Source: Candidatus Nitrososphaera gargensis Ga9.2 (GTDB lineage Archaea; Thermoproteota; Nitrososphaeria; Nitrososphaerales; Nitrososphaeraceae). From it: a stretch of DNA of 64,000 nt. The DNA lies in NCBI RefSeq assembly GCF_000303155.1, contig NC_018719.1, forward strand, positions 2,294,001 to 2,358,000, given 5' to 3'. Position 1 is the first letter of the stretch, and every line of letters starts with the position of its first letter. The translations under genes and the position numbers were made by a program. Below the pieces are notes generated by a model. That model did no database searches and had not been told where the DNA came from. It saw only the letters and a program-made list of their open reading frames with translations. This document shows positions 18,707 to 26,867 of this stretch, one piece after another.

Positions 18707-18895
18707 TTGCCTTGCAAAAATTTATGTGAAAAACTGGCATACCCTTGCTTTCCATCTCCAAGCCCATATGCATTGGGCCTTAGATACTGTACGGAATGCA
18801 CCAAATATTTTGATGTTGAAGGGATACGTTGTCCATGCTGCAATAGACGACTTAGGTACAGAAAAAGTACTAGAAGAGGAGCGCGACAATGTTAG
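18707..18895 (+). CDS. Small zinc-ribbon protein (paralogue of 58690-58920)
   Basis: 62 residues from a TTG start. A C-terminal zinc ribbon has Cys pairs in LRYCTECTKYFDVEGIRCPC and then CNRRLRYRK. It shares the pattern YAxGLxxCxxCxxYxxxxxI with RCPCC and RLR with the protein at 58690-58920, so both belong to one family of tiny thaumarchaeal zinc proteins. It overlaps the next small gene by seven bases. Confidence 0.6.
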   Translation: MPCKNLCEKLAYPCFPSPSPYALGLRYCTECTKYFDVEGIRCPCCNRRLRYRKSTRRGARQC

Positions 18896-19044
18896 AAATT
18901 ATCGACAATTTTGCAGCACTCTTGCTTTTACCAGAGGATATAGCGATAACTTGCGATATGTGTGGCCAAGAAGCATTTATCTTTCAAGAAGAAGGCAACT
19001 TTTGTCTGGAATGTTGGCAGGAAAGAACGGAGCCGCAGATCTAG
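18889..19044 (+). CDS. 51-residue zinc-finger protein overlapping the preceding gene
   Basis: ATG at 18889 overlaps the stop of the previous zinc-ribbon gene (ATGTTAG). The product is acidic and hydrophobic at the start (MLEIIDNFAALLLLPEDIAI), followed by a compact zinc site TCDMCGQEAF ... NFCLECWQER. Two CxxC pairs 14 residues apart and the tight coupling to another zinc-ribbon gene make it credible despite its size. Confidence 0.55.
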   Translation: MLEIIDNFAALLLLPEDIAITCDMCGQEAFIFQEEGNFCLECWQERTEPQI

Positions 19045-19123
19045 AGATCACCTGTCCTACTCCTAAATGGTTATAGATTTACACTCTGTCAGAAGGAATG
19101 TGTGGAGATCAGCACATAACTGC

Positions 19124-19339
19124 CTATTCGGCTTCTTCTGCTTCAGCTACGGAACGTTTGATCTCAACTCGCAAAATAAGGGCAGATCGTCTAATCGACA
19201 AGTAGCGATGATTACTGCTTAAACCGCTGGCATCTGCATTTCCAATTCGTTGATATAATAATATATTCAGTCTTGATAGTACCTGCCTTTCTTCAAAGGA
19301 GGAAGCGCCCTTTGATATACGAGCATGGCAATATAACAC
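19124..19339 (-). CDS. Possible small protein, weak
   Basis: 71 codons from a GTG. The middle and end (RQVLSRLNILLYQRIGN, then LRVEIKRSVAEAEEAE) look mildly protein-like with an acidic tail. No domain, no clear promoter and no overlap coupling. Kept at low confidence. Confidence 0.25.
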   Translation of the reverse strand: MLYCHARISKGASSFEERQVLSRLNILLYQRIGNADASGLSSNHRYLSIRRSALILRVEIKRSVAEAEEAE

Positions 19340-19402
19340 TGTCTACCTGTCTATAGCAGCATTGGCATGGCAGTATATAGGGGGACTCTACTATCAATAA
19401 TG

Positions 19403-19440
19403 AATATCACTAGATATAACCCAGATATCTAGGTGATATT
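19403..19440. repeat. Strong AT-rich inverted repeat (hairpin)
   Basis: Arms AATATCAC-TAGATAT and its complement with one extra base form a stem of about 15 pairs with a 7-8 base loop. It lies in a gene-poor 570-base stretch (19045-19615). It could be a regulator site, an RNA hairpin or a miniature-element end; no second copy was noticed. Confidence 0.55.
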
Positions 19441-19615
19441 TACGGGAACATTTGCATGATATAACCATCTAAGGTGTGTATCATTTTCCTTTAGAAACGA
19501 CAACTTGGAATGCAGTGGTTCCGTTTCTTGATTGCATTCACTCTGCTTTCTTACTTGGTACTGCTGCATCTTTACTGCATAAACTGCATGTATGTCTCCC
19601 CTCTGTCAATTGCGG

Positions 19616-19816
19616 CTATTCCGCCTGCTTTTTCTGCTTTGCCTTTCTGCCAGAGCTGCTGCTTTTTCTGTTTCTCCTGCTGCGTCCGTTCCTTTTATAC
19701 CACATCTTGATTCTACAACCATCAGAGCAATACCTTCTGGTAGACCTCTCTGGCTTGAATTCCTTGCTGCAATACTTACAGTAGTGCTGCCTATCTGTCA
19801 GGTCAGCCATGTGCAT
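19616..19816 (-). CDS. Small basic zinc-finger protein
   Basis: 66 residues. An HYCKYCSKEFKPERSTRRYC segment followed by SDGC forms a four-cysteine zinc finger like those of small MYND/FCS-type domains. The C-terminal third is almost entirely Arg/Lys/Ser/Gln and should bind nucleic acid or be disordered. ATG start, single gene, AT-rich flanks. Confidence 0.6.
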   Translation of the reverse strand: MHMADLTDRQHYCKYCSKEFKPERSTRRYCSDGCRIKMWYKRNGRSRRNRKSSSSGRKAKQKKQAE

Positions 19817-19887
19817 ATGCAGTAGTAGTAGATGCCGCTGTTGTTAACGCTATAAGCAAATCACTTTTTTGGCTCTTTTATCATTTG

Positions 19888-20064
19888 CTAAGGATGATGC
19901 CGATACATAAAGTTCTCTGCCTCATCATACTCCCAATCATTCGGTCGATTAACGACGGGTCTGCATTTGGATGGTTCTTTAAGAATGTGTACATCAAAAG
20001 CTGATTTTGAAACGTACGCTTGTCGTATACCATTGCTACTACCAATATTTTGGTATCTGATCAT
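19888..20064 (-). CDS. 58-residue hypothetical protein
   Basis: Short ATG-started frame with a protein-like composition: a Ser/Lys region followed by NRPNDWEYDEAENFMYRHHP at the C-terminus, rich in aromatic and charged residues. The frame directly upstream (same phase, separated by TAA) also looks coding, so this may be the end of a degraded longer gene. No family recognised. Confidence 0.4.
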   Translation of the reverse strand: MIRYQNIGSSNGIRQAYVSKSAFDVHILKEPSKCRPVVNRPNDWEYDEAENFMYRHHP

Positions 20065-21001
20065 TTAGAGGGATTGGTATAGGCACTGCGAGTCATCACC
20101 TTCTTTTTTTACTACATCTGCATATTTCTTTGCTCCAACACTCTGCTTCTTGTTACTACTACTGCTGTCTCTCTTCCATCTCCTGCCTTATACACACATA
20201 CACTCTGCATTTGTCAAATGAGGCTGAAGCTGGACTACTGCCTGACTGCCAGCTGCATATATTCCTGCCTGCTTTTTGTCTCCTGCTTTAGATCCTGCTT
20301 TTCTAGAATATTCCCTTGTTAGCAGCATACTATTCTGTCCATTATGATCGGAGATGGCAATTCGTCAAAAACGACCACGTATTGCTGCTATGCATGTCTC
20401 AGCCACGACAGAACACGCAGCCGTCCTGCATTATTGTTTCCGCCTCTGTGACCTTCGTATAACTATGCAACTATTTGGAAGTAGGTGGTGGTATGCAACT
20501 GCCAAAATGACATCCCCAAATTATAGGGAATATTGTTTGTTGTTGCCGTTACAAACTTGCCCACAGACTTTATAGCGTTCATATCTGTGACCTGCAGGAA
20601 TTACATTACTACTAATAATCTATCATCGCGAATTTTCTGGTCATTCTTTAGCCCCTATCCCATATTTGCCCTAAGAGTAGTAGTTGATAAGCTACAAGTA
20701 GTTAAAATAATGAGGTACAGCGCTCCTTAGGATCATTATACCTTTGTGGATCGGATCGTGCGTCAATGCCATTTTCTGTGATCTATCACTCTGTGGCCTA
20801 TATGAAATATTATTGCAGGATGGAGGAAGTCTAGGCACGCTGTCGAGTGCACTGCAGTAAGCTTGTTGTTCGTAAATGAGCTTTAATAGAATTACCACGT
20901 AATGACAAAAATCTCGTTGGATCCGCGCGCCAGATTTTGGTGGTATTCTCTCCAAGCTACTTTTATTATAGTGCAATCAAAACACCGGTCAACAGATTAT
21001 A
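20065..21001. other. Gene-poor region, possible decayed minus-strand gene
   Basis: No solid gene. On the minus strand a 46-codon frame at 20188-20328 (starting MLLTREYSRKAG, rich in Ala, Gly, Lys and Gln) ends at TAA. The same phase then continues through Ser/Lys-rich sequence to another TAA just before the 58-residue frame at 20064. Together these may be one gene broken by stop codons. 20330-20990 holds nothing I can support apart from the promoter of the HD gene. Confidence 0.35.
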
Positions 21002-21625
21002 ATGCTGGACAAAATCAAAAAGAGAGTAAAGAAGGCACTCGAGGGGCGCGACCCGGCGCACGACTTCCAGCACATAATGCGTGTCTACAAGAACGCCGAG
21101 ATTATAGGCCGCTGCGAGGGCGCTGACCTGACAATACTGCTTCCAGCGGCTCTCCTTCATGATCTGGTCGTGTATCCTAAGGGAAGCGCCAAGACATCAA
21201 AATCGGCAGACGACAGCGCCGACCTAGCAGAAAAGTGGCTGCAGAGATACGGGTACCCGCATGACAAGATCGACAAGATATGCTACTGCATAAGGACACA
21301 CAGCTACTCAAAGAGGCTCGTCCCTTCAACTCTGGAAGGTAAGATACTGCAGGACGCCGACAGGCTGGACGCGCTTGGCGCGATAGGAATCGCACGGACG
21401 TTCAGTGTTGGCGGGACAGAGAACAGGGCATTCTACAACCCAAGCGATCCGTTCTGGAAAACCAAGAGAGAGCTAAACGACAGGGAGTGGACGCTTGATC
21501 ATTTCCAGACAAAGCTGCTCAAGCTGAAAAAATCGATGCACACAAAGACTGCCCAAGAAATTGCACAGGAGCGGGCCAAGTTCATGGAGCTGTTCATCGG
21601 GCAGATGCAAAAAGAGATCTTCTAG
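21002..21625 (+). CDS. HD-domain phosphohydrolase
   Basis: 207-residue metal-dependent phosphohydrolase of the HD family (YedJ/PF01966-like), expected to act on nucleotides or phosphate esters. Metal ligands: His in DPAHDFQHIMRVYKNA (residues 18-33), HD in AALLHDLVVYP near 53, and Asp in ILQDADRLDALGAIGIART near 116. All are present, so it is probably active. Substrate unknown. The stop overlaps the convergent gene at 21622 by four bases. Confidence 0.88.
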   Translation: MLDKIKKRVKKALEGRDPAHDFQHIMRVYKNAEIIGRCEGADLTILLPAALLHDLVVYPKGSAKTSKSADDSADLAEKWLQRYGYPHDKIDKICYCIRTHSYSKRLVPSTLEGKILQDADRLDALGAIGIARTFSVGGTENRAFYNPSDPFWKTKRELNDREWTLDHFQTKLLKLKKSMHTKTAQEIAQERAKFMELFIGQMQKEIF

Positions 21626-21927
21626 CTGTAGTCGACGTAGTACTTGTAGCGCTTTTCTACGTCCTTGTTCTCGCCGGCAAGCACGTGGGCGATCTCGCCT
21701 TCAAGGCTCTTTCTTGCGTGCTCCCTGAATTGATCCGCCGCCGGTGTCTGAGGAAAGGTGCCAAGCGTGTACTCAAAATGCTTCATGAACTCGACGACCT
21801 TGCTCCGAAACTCTTCTTTTGTAGGGCGCTTGTTGCCCGTTACCTTGAACCACGAAGTTGCGCATGCGGTGGAATATATCTTGGCAAGGTCCTCTACCAG
21901 CCTGTCTATCTCAAAATAGTCTGGCAT
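21622..21927 (-). CDS. Conserved-looking hypothetical protein
   Basis: 101 residues from the ATG at 21927 (the frame extends to 21975, but that part is AT-rich promoter-like sequence with a TATA element). All-helical: IDRLVEDLAKIYSTACATSW, then KEEFRSKVVEFMKHFEYTL and a lysine-rich C-terminus. No motif for catalysis. Convergent with the HD-domain gene, four-base overlap. Confidence 0.6.
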   Translation of the reverse strand: MPDYFEIDRLVEDLAKIYSTACATSWFKVTGNKRPTKEEFRSKVVEFMKHFEYTLGTFPQTPAADQFREHARKSLEGEIAHVLAGENKDVEKRYKYYVDYS

Positions 21928-22065
21928 TATATCAGTAATTATGAATTCACACAATATATAATATAACATATGCAAGAGCGGGCAGTTCCCATATGCTATC
22001 AGGCATAGTTTAGATAGAAATTTTGCGTTTGAAGATAAAAAAGAAAAGGATAGGTGGCGCCGTTA

Positions 22066-22724
22066 CTACGCTGTCGCGTTCTTCTTCATGTCCCATTCTG
22101 CAGTGACCGGATCGCCCAGACTTCCGTCAGCTCTTTGCTGCCTGTATTCCACCTTTATCTTTGCAAAGTTGAAGCTGATGCTTTCCGTGGGTCTGCTGTC
22201 TCCACCTGATCCGCTCTGCTGGTACGAGTCACAATCACGTCCGTCAACGTAATTATGAAGTAGTCCCCTCTTGTCTTCTTGTTGGTCGTGTCTGTAGTGC
22301 CGGAGAATTTGACTTCCCTTATGTGCTCGCCGCTTGCGACTGCTTCAAAGAGCTTGGGCAAAGACTTGTCAAGCGTCTTCATAATATTCAGATCAGAAAA
22401 GGTAGCCTTGCCTGCACCGCCGCCACCGCCTGAACTAGGTGTGACCCGGTGTTGCTCACTCCCCAGCTCCAAGATAGAATGTCGATTTCGTTTTTGTGCT
22501 TGTTGTCTGTCGACTCGCTATTGATTCCATCTATCTTAGGAAGTAGTCGACCTGTGCCGCATCTGCATACTGCAGCGCGAAAATATCTGCCAGAACATCG
22601 CGCTGGTCGTCATCTGTGGACGCTATTTCTGTTGTCGCCTTTCCAAGGCCAGAGACCGCAGCTACCGATCCGAGCAGGATGGCAGCAGCAATAGCCACTA
22701 GCTGGATTGTCTTTTCCTTGTCAT
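22066..22724 (-). pseudogene. Hcp-like (type VI secretion tube/effector family) secreted protein, frameshifted
   Basis: Pieces in order from 22724: a hydrophobic signal segment (KTIQLVAIAAAILLGSVAAV), ADIFALQYAD, then after a frame change KIDGINSESTDNKHKNEIDI and LSWSWGVSNTGS. After another change come SGGGGGAGKATFSDLNIMK and VKFSGTTDTT...FIITLTDVIV, and after a third change GGDSRPTESISFNFAKIKVE to the stop at 22066. This is the Hcp/PF05638 fold order, in a form with a signal peptide. Hcp-like secreted proteins outside type VI systems are known in archaea and bacteria; the role here is unknown. Three frameshifts make it inactive. Confidence 0.7.
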
Positions 22725-22822
22725 GCTTCCCGCGGTAGCGCCGGTATGCAGATAAGATATATGGAGAGAGATTCTAGAACATTCTTGACTGTAAAAAGAA
22801 AAAGGAAGATTTTGGCTTCCCC

Positions 22823-23911
22823 TTAGAACATTCCAAGGAAACGTTTCTTCTTTTCTTCCTGCACCGGCGCCTGGGCGACTTTGGGTACTTCACCAAAGGT
22901 GCTTTCCACGCCTGTGAGAACGACCATCACGCGTGCCTTGCCTTTCATCGCTGGGTCGACTCTTGCTCCCCACACGATTCTGACGTCCTGTGGCAATGAC
23001 CTCGTGACCAGTTCTCCTGCCCTTGTGACCTCTTCGAGAGTAATGTCGTCGCCACCAGTTACGTGCACGAGTGCACCGTGAGCCATAGACATGTCCTTGA
23101 CGTCCAAGAGCTGAGTGTCAAGCGCCATCCTTGTCGCCTGCTCGATCCTGTCAATGCCGTCGTTGAAGCCAACGCCAATTGCGGCCAATCCCCTGCCTTC
23201 CATGATTGCGGTGAGGTCTGCAAAGTCGATGTTGATGAGAGATGCCGTGGTTATGGTTTCTGTCGTTCCCTTGATGAACTGGCCGACCAGCTCGTTGGCA
23301 ACGCCCAGTGCTTGCTGCAGCGGCAGGTTGCCTGCTACTCTCGTCAGCCTGTTGTTGTCAATGGCAACGACTGTGTCGCATGACCTCTGCAGGCTGAGCA
23401 ACGCTTCCTTTGCCATCGAGTACCTAAAACGCTCAACTGCGAACGGCAGCGTGACGACGCCTACAACCAACGCGCCAGTTGCTCTCTTCAGCTCGTCTGC
23501 GAGAATCTGGATTGCGCCTGTACCTGTTCCGCCTCCAAGGCCTGCGCACAGAAAAATGATATTCGACCCCTGCACTTCCCTTGTGATTTCCGACATGCTC
23601 TCACGAGTTGCTTGCATGCCCTTCTCAGGATAGCCTCCACAGCCCCTGCCCTGTGTCAGTTTCGGACCTATCAGGATCCTCCTGTCAGCCTTGCTGATAC
23701 CCAAATGTGCCGCGTCTGTGTTAACAGCAATCAGCTTGCCTCCCGAGATCCCTTTGCTCTTGATCCATGAGACAATGTTGCTGCCTGCGCCCCCTGCCCC
23801 GATTACGCAAACCGTTGGTTTTGCCATTTCCATTGCTGCGCGAATAGTCTCTTGCTCCATTACTGATTCCGGCGTTACGTTGTTTGGAATTAAATGACTC
23901 ATAGAAGCCAT
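22823..23911 (-). CDS. ftsZ: FtsZ-family tubulin-like GTPase
   Basis: 362 residues. GTP-binding motifs are intact: VIGAGGAGSNIVSWIKSKG (residues 36-54), the tubulin signature CAGLGGGTGTGAIQIL near 122, and the T7 loop INIDFADLTAIM near 228. The C-terminus ends with a short basic tail EEKKKRFLGMF, which may tether a partner. Thaumarchaea divide with the Cdv/ESCRT-III system, so the job of their FtsZ is unresolved. Monocistronic, with AT-rich DNA upstream (23912-23990). Confidence 0.92.
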   Translation of the reverse strand: MASMSHLIPNNVTPESVMEQETIRAAMEMAKPTVCVIGAGGAGSNIVSWIKSKGISGGKLIAVNTDAAHLGISKADRRILIGPKLTQGRGCGGYPEKGMQATRESMSEITREVQGSNIIFLCAGLGGGTGTGAIQILADELKRATGALVVGVVTLPFAVERFRYSMAKEALLSLQRSCDTVVAIDNNRLTRVAGNLPLQQALGVANELVGQFIKGTTETITTASLINIDFADLTAIMEGRGLAAIGVGFNDGIDRIEQATRMALDTQLLDVKDMSMAHGALVHVTGGDDITLEEVTRAGELVTRSLPQDVRIVWGARVDPAMKGKARVMVVLTGVESTFGEVPKVAQAPVQEEKKKRFLGMF

Positions 23912-24093
23912 TACAAGTAACTGCGGGTATAAACAGTAGCTAGTAGAAGGAATTAATGACGTCGCTTAAATACTAACAACCAAATTTCCCGTTTTTTGCA
24001 GCCGATTTCTTCTGTACGTATCTGCCGGCTTCTGGCAACTCGTTAAATACGGCACTTTTGCCGACAGGGGATGAACCTGCGGCGCACAGGATC

Positions 24094-24735
24094 TCATTTA
24101 TGCAGCAGTTTGAAGGCCTGGTTACCGATGCCCGTTTTGAAAAAATACGTTATCCACAGCATTGCAAGCGGCTCTAGCAGGCGCGATCCTTCTATCCCGC
24201 CGATGTCGACGGTTTCCCAGCCAAACATGTCAAGGATTTCTGTCACCGACTTTTTGGCGCACTTGTCGTTTCCGCATATGAACATGGTCAGCGGCCCGCC
24301 CGGAAAGTCAAGCCGGAACATCTGCGCGTTGCCCACTATGTTGAACGCCTTGACAACTCAGGCTTCAGGCAGCAGGCGCTGCACAGTTTCGCCTCCAGAA
24401 TCAGTTTAGCCTACGGCCAACCCCGGCGGCACGCCTTTTGAAAAATCAAGTGGGTTGGTAACGTAGATCACAACCTTGCCTGAAAAATTCTTCAGGCCGG
24501 CCATCTGCAATGCGCTCGGAGTCCCTTCTCACAGAATTGCAAGCATGAGGATTTCTCCAAATGAGGCAGCCTCTGCAGAGCTTCCATCAGATGCCCTGCT
24601 GCTGTCGTGCTTGGCCTGCCCATGATGCGACTTTATCCGGCTTGCGCGTCCCTATCTTGATCGTGCGCCCAGTTGCGACAAAACTGTCGGTAAGCTTGAG
24701 CCCCATGTCCCCAGACCCAAGATGCCTACTTTCAT
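24094..24735 (-). pseudogene. F420-dependent NADP reductase (Fno/NpdG-like) pseudogene
   Basis: Remains of the enzyme that exchanges hydride between F420H2 and NADP. From ATG 24735: MKVGILG, then a frameshift inside the nucleotide-binding loop (restored as SGDMGLKL and IKIGTRKPDKVASWAG). The middle has several stops (24360-24560, including the segment KGVPPGLAVG followed by a stop). An intact C-terminal piece runs from VVKAFNIVGNAQMF to KTGIGNQAFKLLHK. Multiple lesions rule out function. It lies between ftsZ and the radical SAM gene. Confidence 0.75.
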
Positions 24736-24786
24736 ATCCTGCTGTTGTATGTATGTGTGTAAAGGCGGCTGCGTCTAAAAAAGTTA

Positions 24787-26514
24787 TTACCAGTAGTTCG
24801 CCTTTATCTTTTCAATGACCCGCTCGTGCTCTGGTCCCTTTCTTCTCGCAAACCTTTCCATGGCCGACAGTGGAACGCCGCCAAGGGTCGAAGCCAGCTG
24901 CGTAAAGAACCAGTTCTTTATCGGGTTGTCGCGCCCTACTTTGCTCATGAATTTCTGGATGCCGTACTTGAAGTTGTGCTGCCAGGTCTTGTACATGACG
25001 CCCAGCTTTGCCGGATCCATTGTGTTGCCAATATCATAAAAGTCCGACTTTTCAAGCAGGCCTATAGGCACAAACGTGAGAGGAGTCGTCGTAAACTTGC
25101 TGTCTGGCTGCTCCATCTCAATCTCGTGGATAAGCCGGATTGTCTCCCAGCTGTCCTCTGGTGTCTCGTCGTTGTCAAGCCCCATGATGAGCGTGAACGC
25201 GGGCACCCAGTAGTTCTCATTGAGCGTCTTGATGCCGTTCTTGACCACCCAGTGCCACTCGTCTGGCCTGTACGGCGAGAGCTTTCTGTCGGCATACTTG
25301 CCGATGAGCCTTATGCTGCCTGTCTCAAAGCCGCACTGGATGCCGATGTGGTTGTTAGGACCGGACTTGATTATCTTTGAGACGTTGGGGATGAGCCTCT
25401 CGTCTGCAATTGCACCGGCAAGTGTCCCATGTGTCGGGTTCGTGTGCTCGATGCCTGTCGCCATGATGCCCTTGAACAGCTCCTCTATCGCCTCCCTGTT
25501 TGGCTGCATGTTCTTTGTTGTCCTTGGGTTGAGGCCGTAGACGAAAATGTCGTCGCTGTGAACCCAAGCGTTCTTCAGGCCACCGTACTTCATGTTCACC
25601 TCGATCTCCTTCTGCACCTTCTCAACAGGGTAATACCTCAGCGGCCTCAGGGTCACGTCGCAGAACTTGCAGCCACGGCCGCAGCCGCGCATGACCTCGA
25701 TCATGCCGTGCATGCTCGGGTTAACGATGTTTGGAATCTCGTCCACCGAGGGTTCGTTCCAGTAGTGGATGAACCTGCCGTGGAGAGTCCTGTCGTTTCT
25801 GACAAACTCTTTAATCTCAACTTTAAACTGGCTCTTTTTGAACGGGTTGGCCGTGTCAAACTCGCCTGCGATGAGCGCGTCAAAGAACGCGCCTGCCGCG
25901 CCGTCGATCTCGGGTCCGATGCCACCGAGTTCGCCCTCTACGATGCCATAGAGGCCATATTCCTCGATCTTGGCTGGGTCATAGTTGTACTGCCACGTGC
26001 CTGAAGCGCCGGCGACGACCTTGGCCTTGCTTCCGGTTCTCGCCTTGGCAGCGTTTATCCTATGGTGTAAGTCGCGATTGTAAAACTCGTCATATGACAT
26101 GTGCTTGCGGCCGTATGTGAACGTCATGGTAACCGGCCCCATGCCAAGCGGATCCATCTCGTACGTCCCGACGACCTCTGTCTCGGGCCCGATGAACTTC
26201 TCGACGTGATCGGGGTGGGCGACGATCACATCCTCGCGGCTATAGCCGTCCCTCAAAAGCGCGGCCTCGACCTTCCTCAGGCCGTAAGGAGCATAATTGG
26301 CATGGCCGTTGGTGTGATCAATGGGGTTGCAGATAAAGTCAAACAGCATCCTCGGGGTCACCTGATTGCCAAGCACATGGTACCAGAATGAGTTGTGGTC
26401 CCTGTTAAAGTCGAGGGCCGGAGCGCACCCAAAGAATGAGGCAAGCGAAATCCCCCTGTAGGGCGACATCAATGTGCGATCTGCAGTAAGAACAACCTTA
26501 GGATACCTTCCCAA
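24787..26514 (-). CDS. Radical SAM protein with B12-binding-like N-terminal region
   Basis: 575-residue radical SAM enzyme. The cluster-binding motif is C278-x3-C282-x2-C285 in MRGCGRGCKFCDV. The N-terminal 200 residues resemble a cobalamin-binding Rossmann region (VVAGASGTWQYN, GIVEGELGG). This class in archaea includes uncharacterised enzymes and the GDGT ring synthases GrsA/GrsB; the size and domain order would allow a lipid role, but I cannot assign it. TATA-like sequence upstream, single gene. The following pseudogene is unrelated. Confidence 0.8.
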   Translation of the reverse strand: MGRYPKVVLTADRTLMSPYRGISLASFFGCAPALDFNRDHNSFWYHVLGNQVTPRMLFDFICNPIDHTNGHANYAPYGLRKVEAALLRDGYSREDVIVAHPDHVEKFIGPETEVVGTYEMDPLGMGPVTMTFTYGRKHMSYDEFYNRDLHHRINAAKARTGSKAKVVAGASGTWQYNYDPAKIEEYGLYGIVEGELGGIGPEIDGAAGAFFDALIAGEFDTANPFKKSQFKVEIKEFVRNDRTLHGRFIHYWNEPSVDEIPNIVNPSMHGMIEVMRGCGRGCKFCDVTLRPLRYYPVEKVQKEIEVNMKYGGLKNAWVHSDDIFVYGLNPRTTKNMQPNREAIEELFKGIMATGIEHTNPTHGTLAGAIADERLIPNVSKIIKSGPNNHIGIQCGFETGSIRLIGKYADRKLSPYRPDEWHWVVKNGIKTLNENYWVPAFTLIMGLDNDETPEDSWETIRLIHEIEMEQPDSKFTTTPLTFVPIGLLEKSDFYDIGNTMDPAKLGVMYKTWQHNFKYGIQKFMSKVGRDNPIKNWFFTQLASTLGGVPLSAMERFARRKGPEHERVIEKIKANYW

Positions 26515-26867
26515 CGCTCTAAATCCCTTTTTAAGAGAAAATGATTACAGATGCATTAAAAGGTTTCCAATATTTTGGGGCGGTTTGTGTTAGGATTTGA
26601 AGAAGCTTGGCTATGCGCGATTGGTTCATTTGCATGCATCCAGAGACCGTTGTTTCAACGAGCTTGCGGCTAATTGACGTACTTTTTCATTTTCTTTATT
26701 TCATGACAATAAAAAACCAATCATTCATTTCTTGGACAGATTTCGCGCTTATCGGCTTTTAAGTTTGCAGATATATTTTGAATCTGCGACTATTGGGTTA
26801 CAAATACTGTTTAATGATAGCACACGCTCATTGGATTGTTATATTTGTATCTACTTTAGGTAAATTT
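26515..26867. other. Divergent promoter region
   Basis: AT-rich spacer between the divergent radical SAM gene and the winged-helix regulator. No gene, RNA or long repeat is visible. The plus-strand frame is open from an ATG at 26778, but the first 30 codons are hydrophobic and unlike the family, so I place the start at TTG 26868. Confidence 0.4.

Noticed and set aside
18684-19076. 130-codon plus-strand frame covering two zinc-finger genes
   Set aside because: Out of phase with both zinc motifs, no recognisable domain and poor amino-acid pattern.
19476-19825. Plus-strand open frames rich in Leu, Phe and Cys suggesting membrane proteins
   Set aside because: They are antisense to the Lys/Arg-rich tail and zinc finger of the gene at 19616-19816, whose composition explains the hydrophobic reading.
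24787-26514. Long plus-strand open frames opposite the radical SAM gene
   Set aside because: Shadow frames of a long, high-GC coding gene; no motifs and unusual composition.
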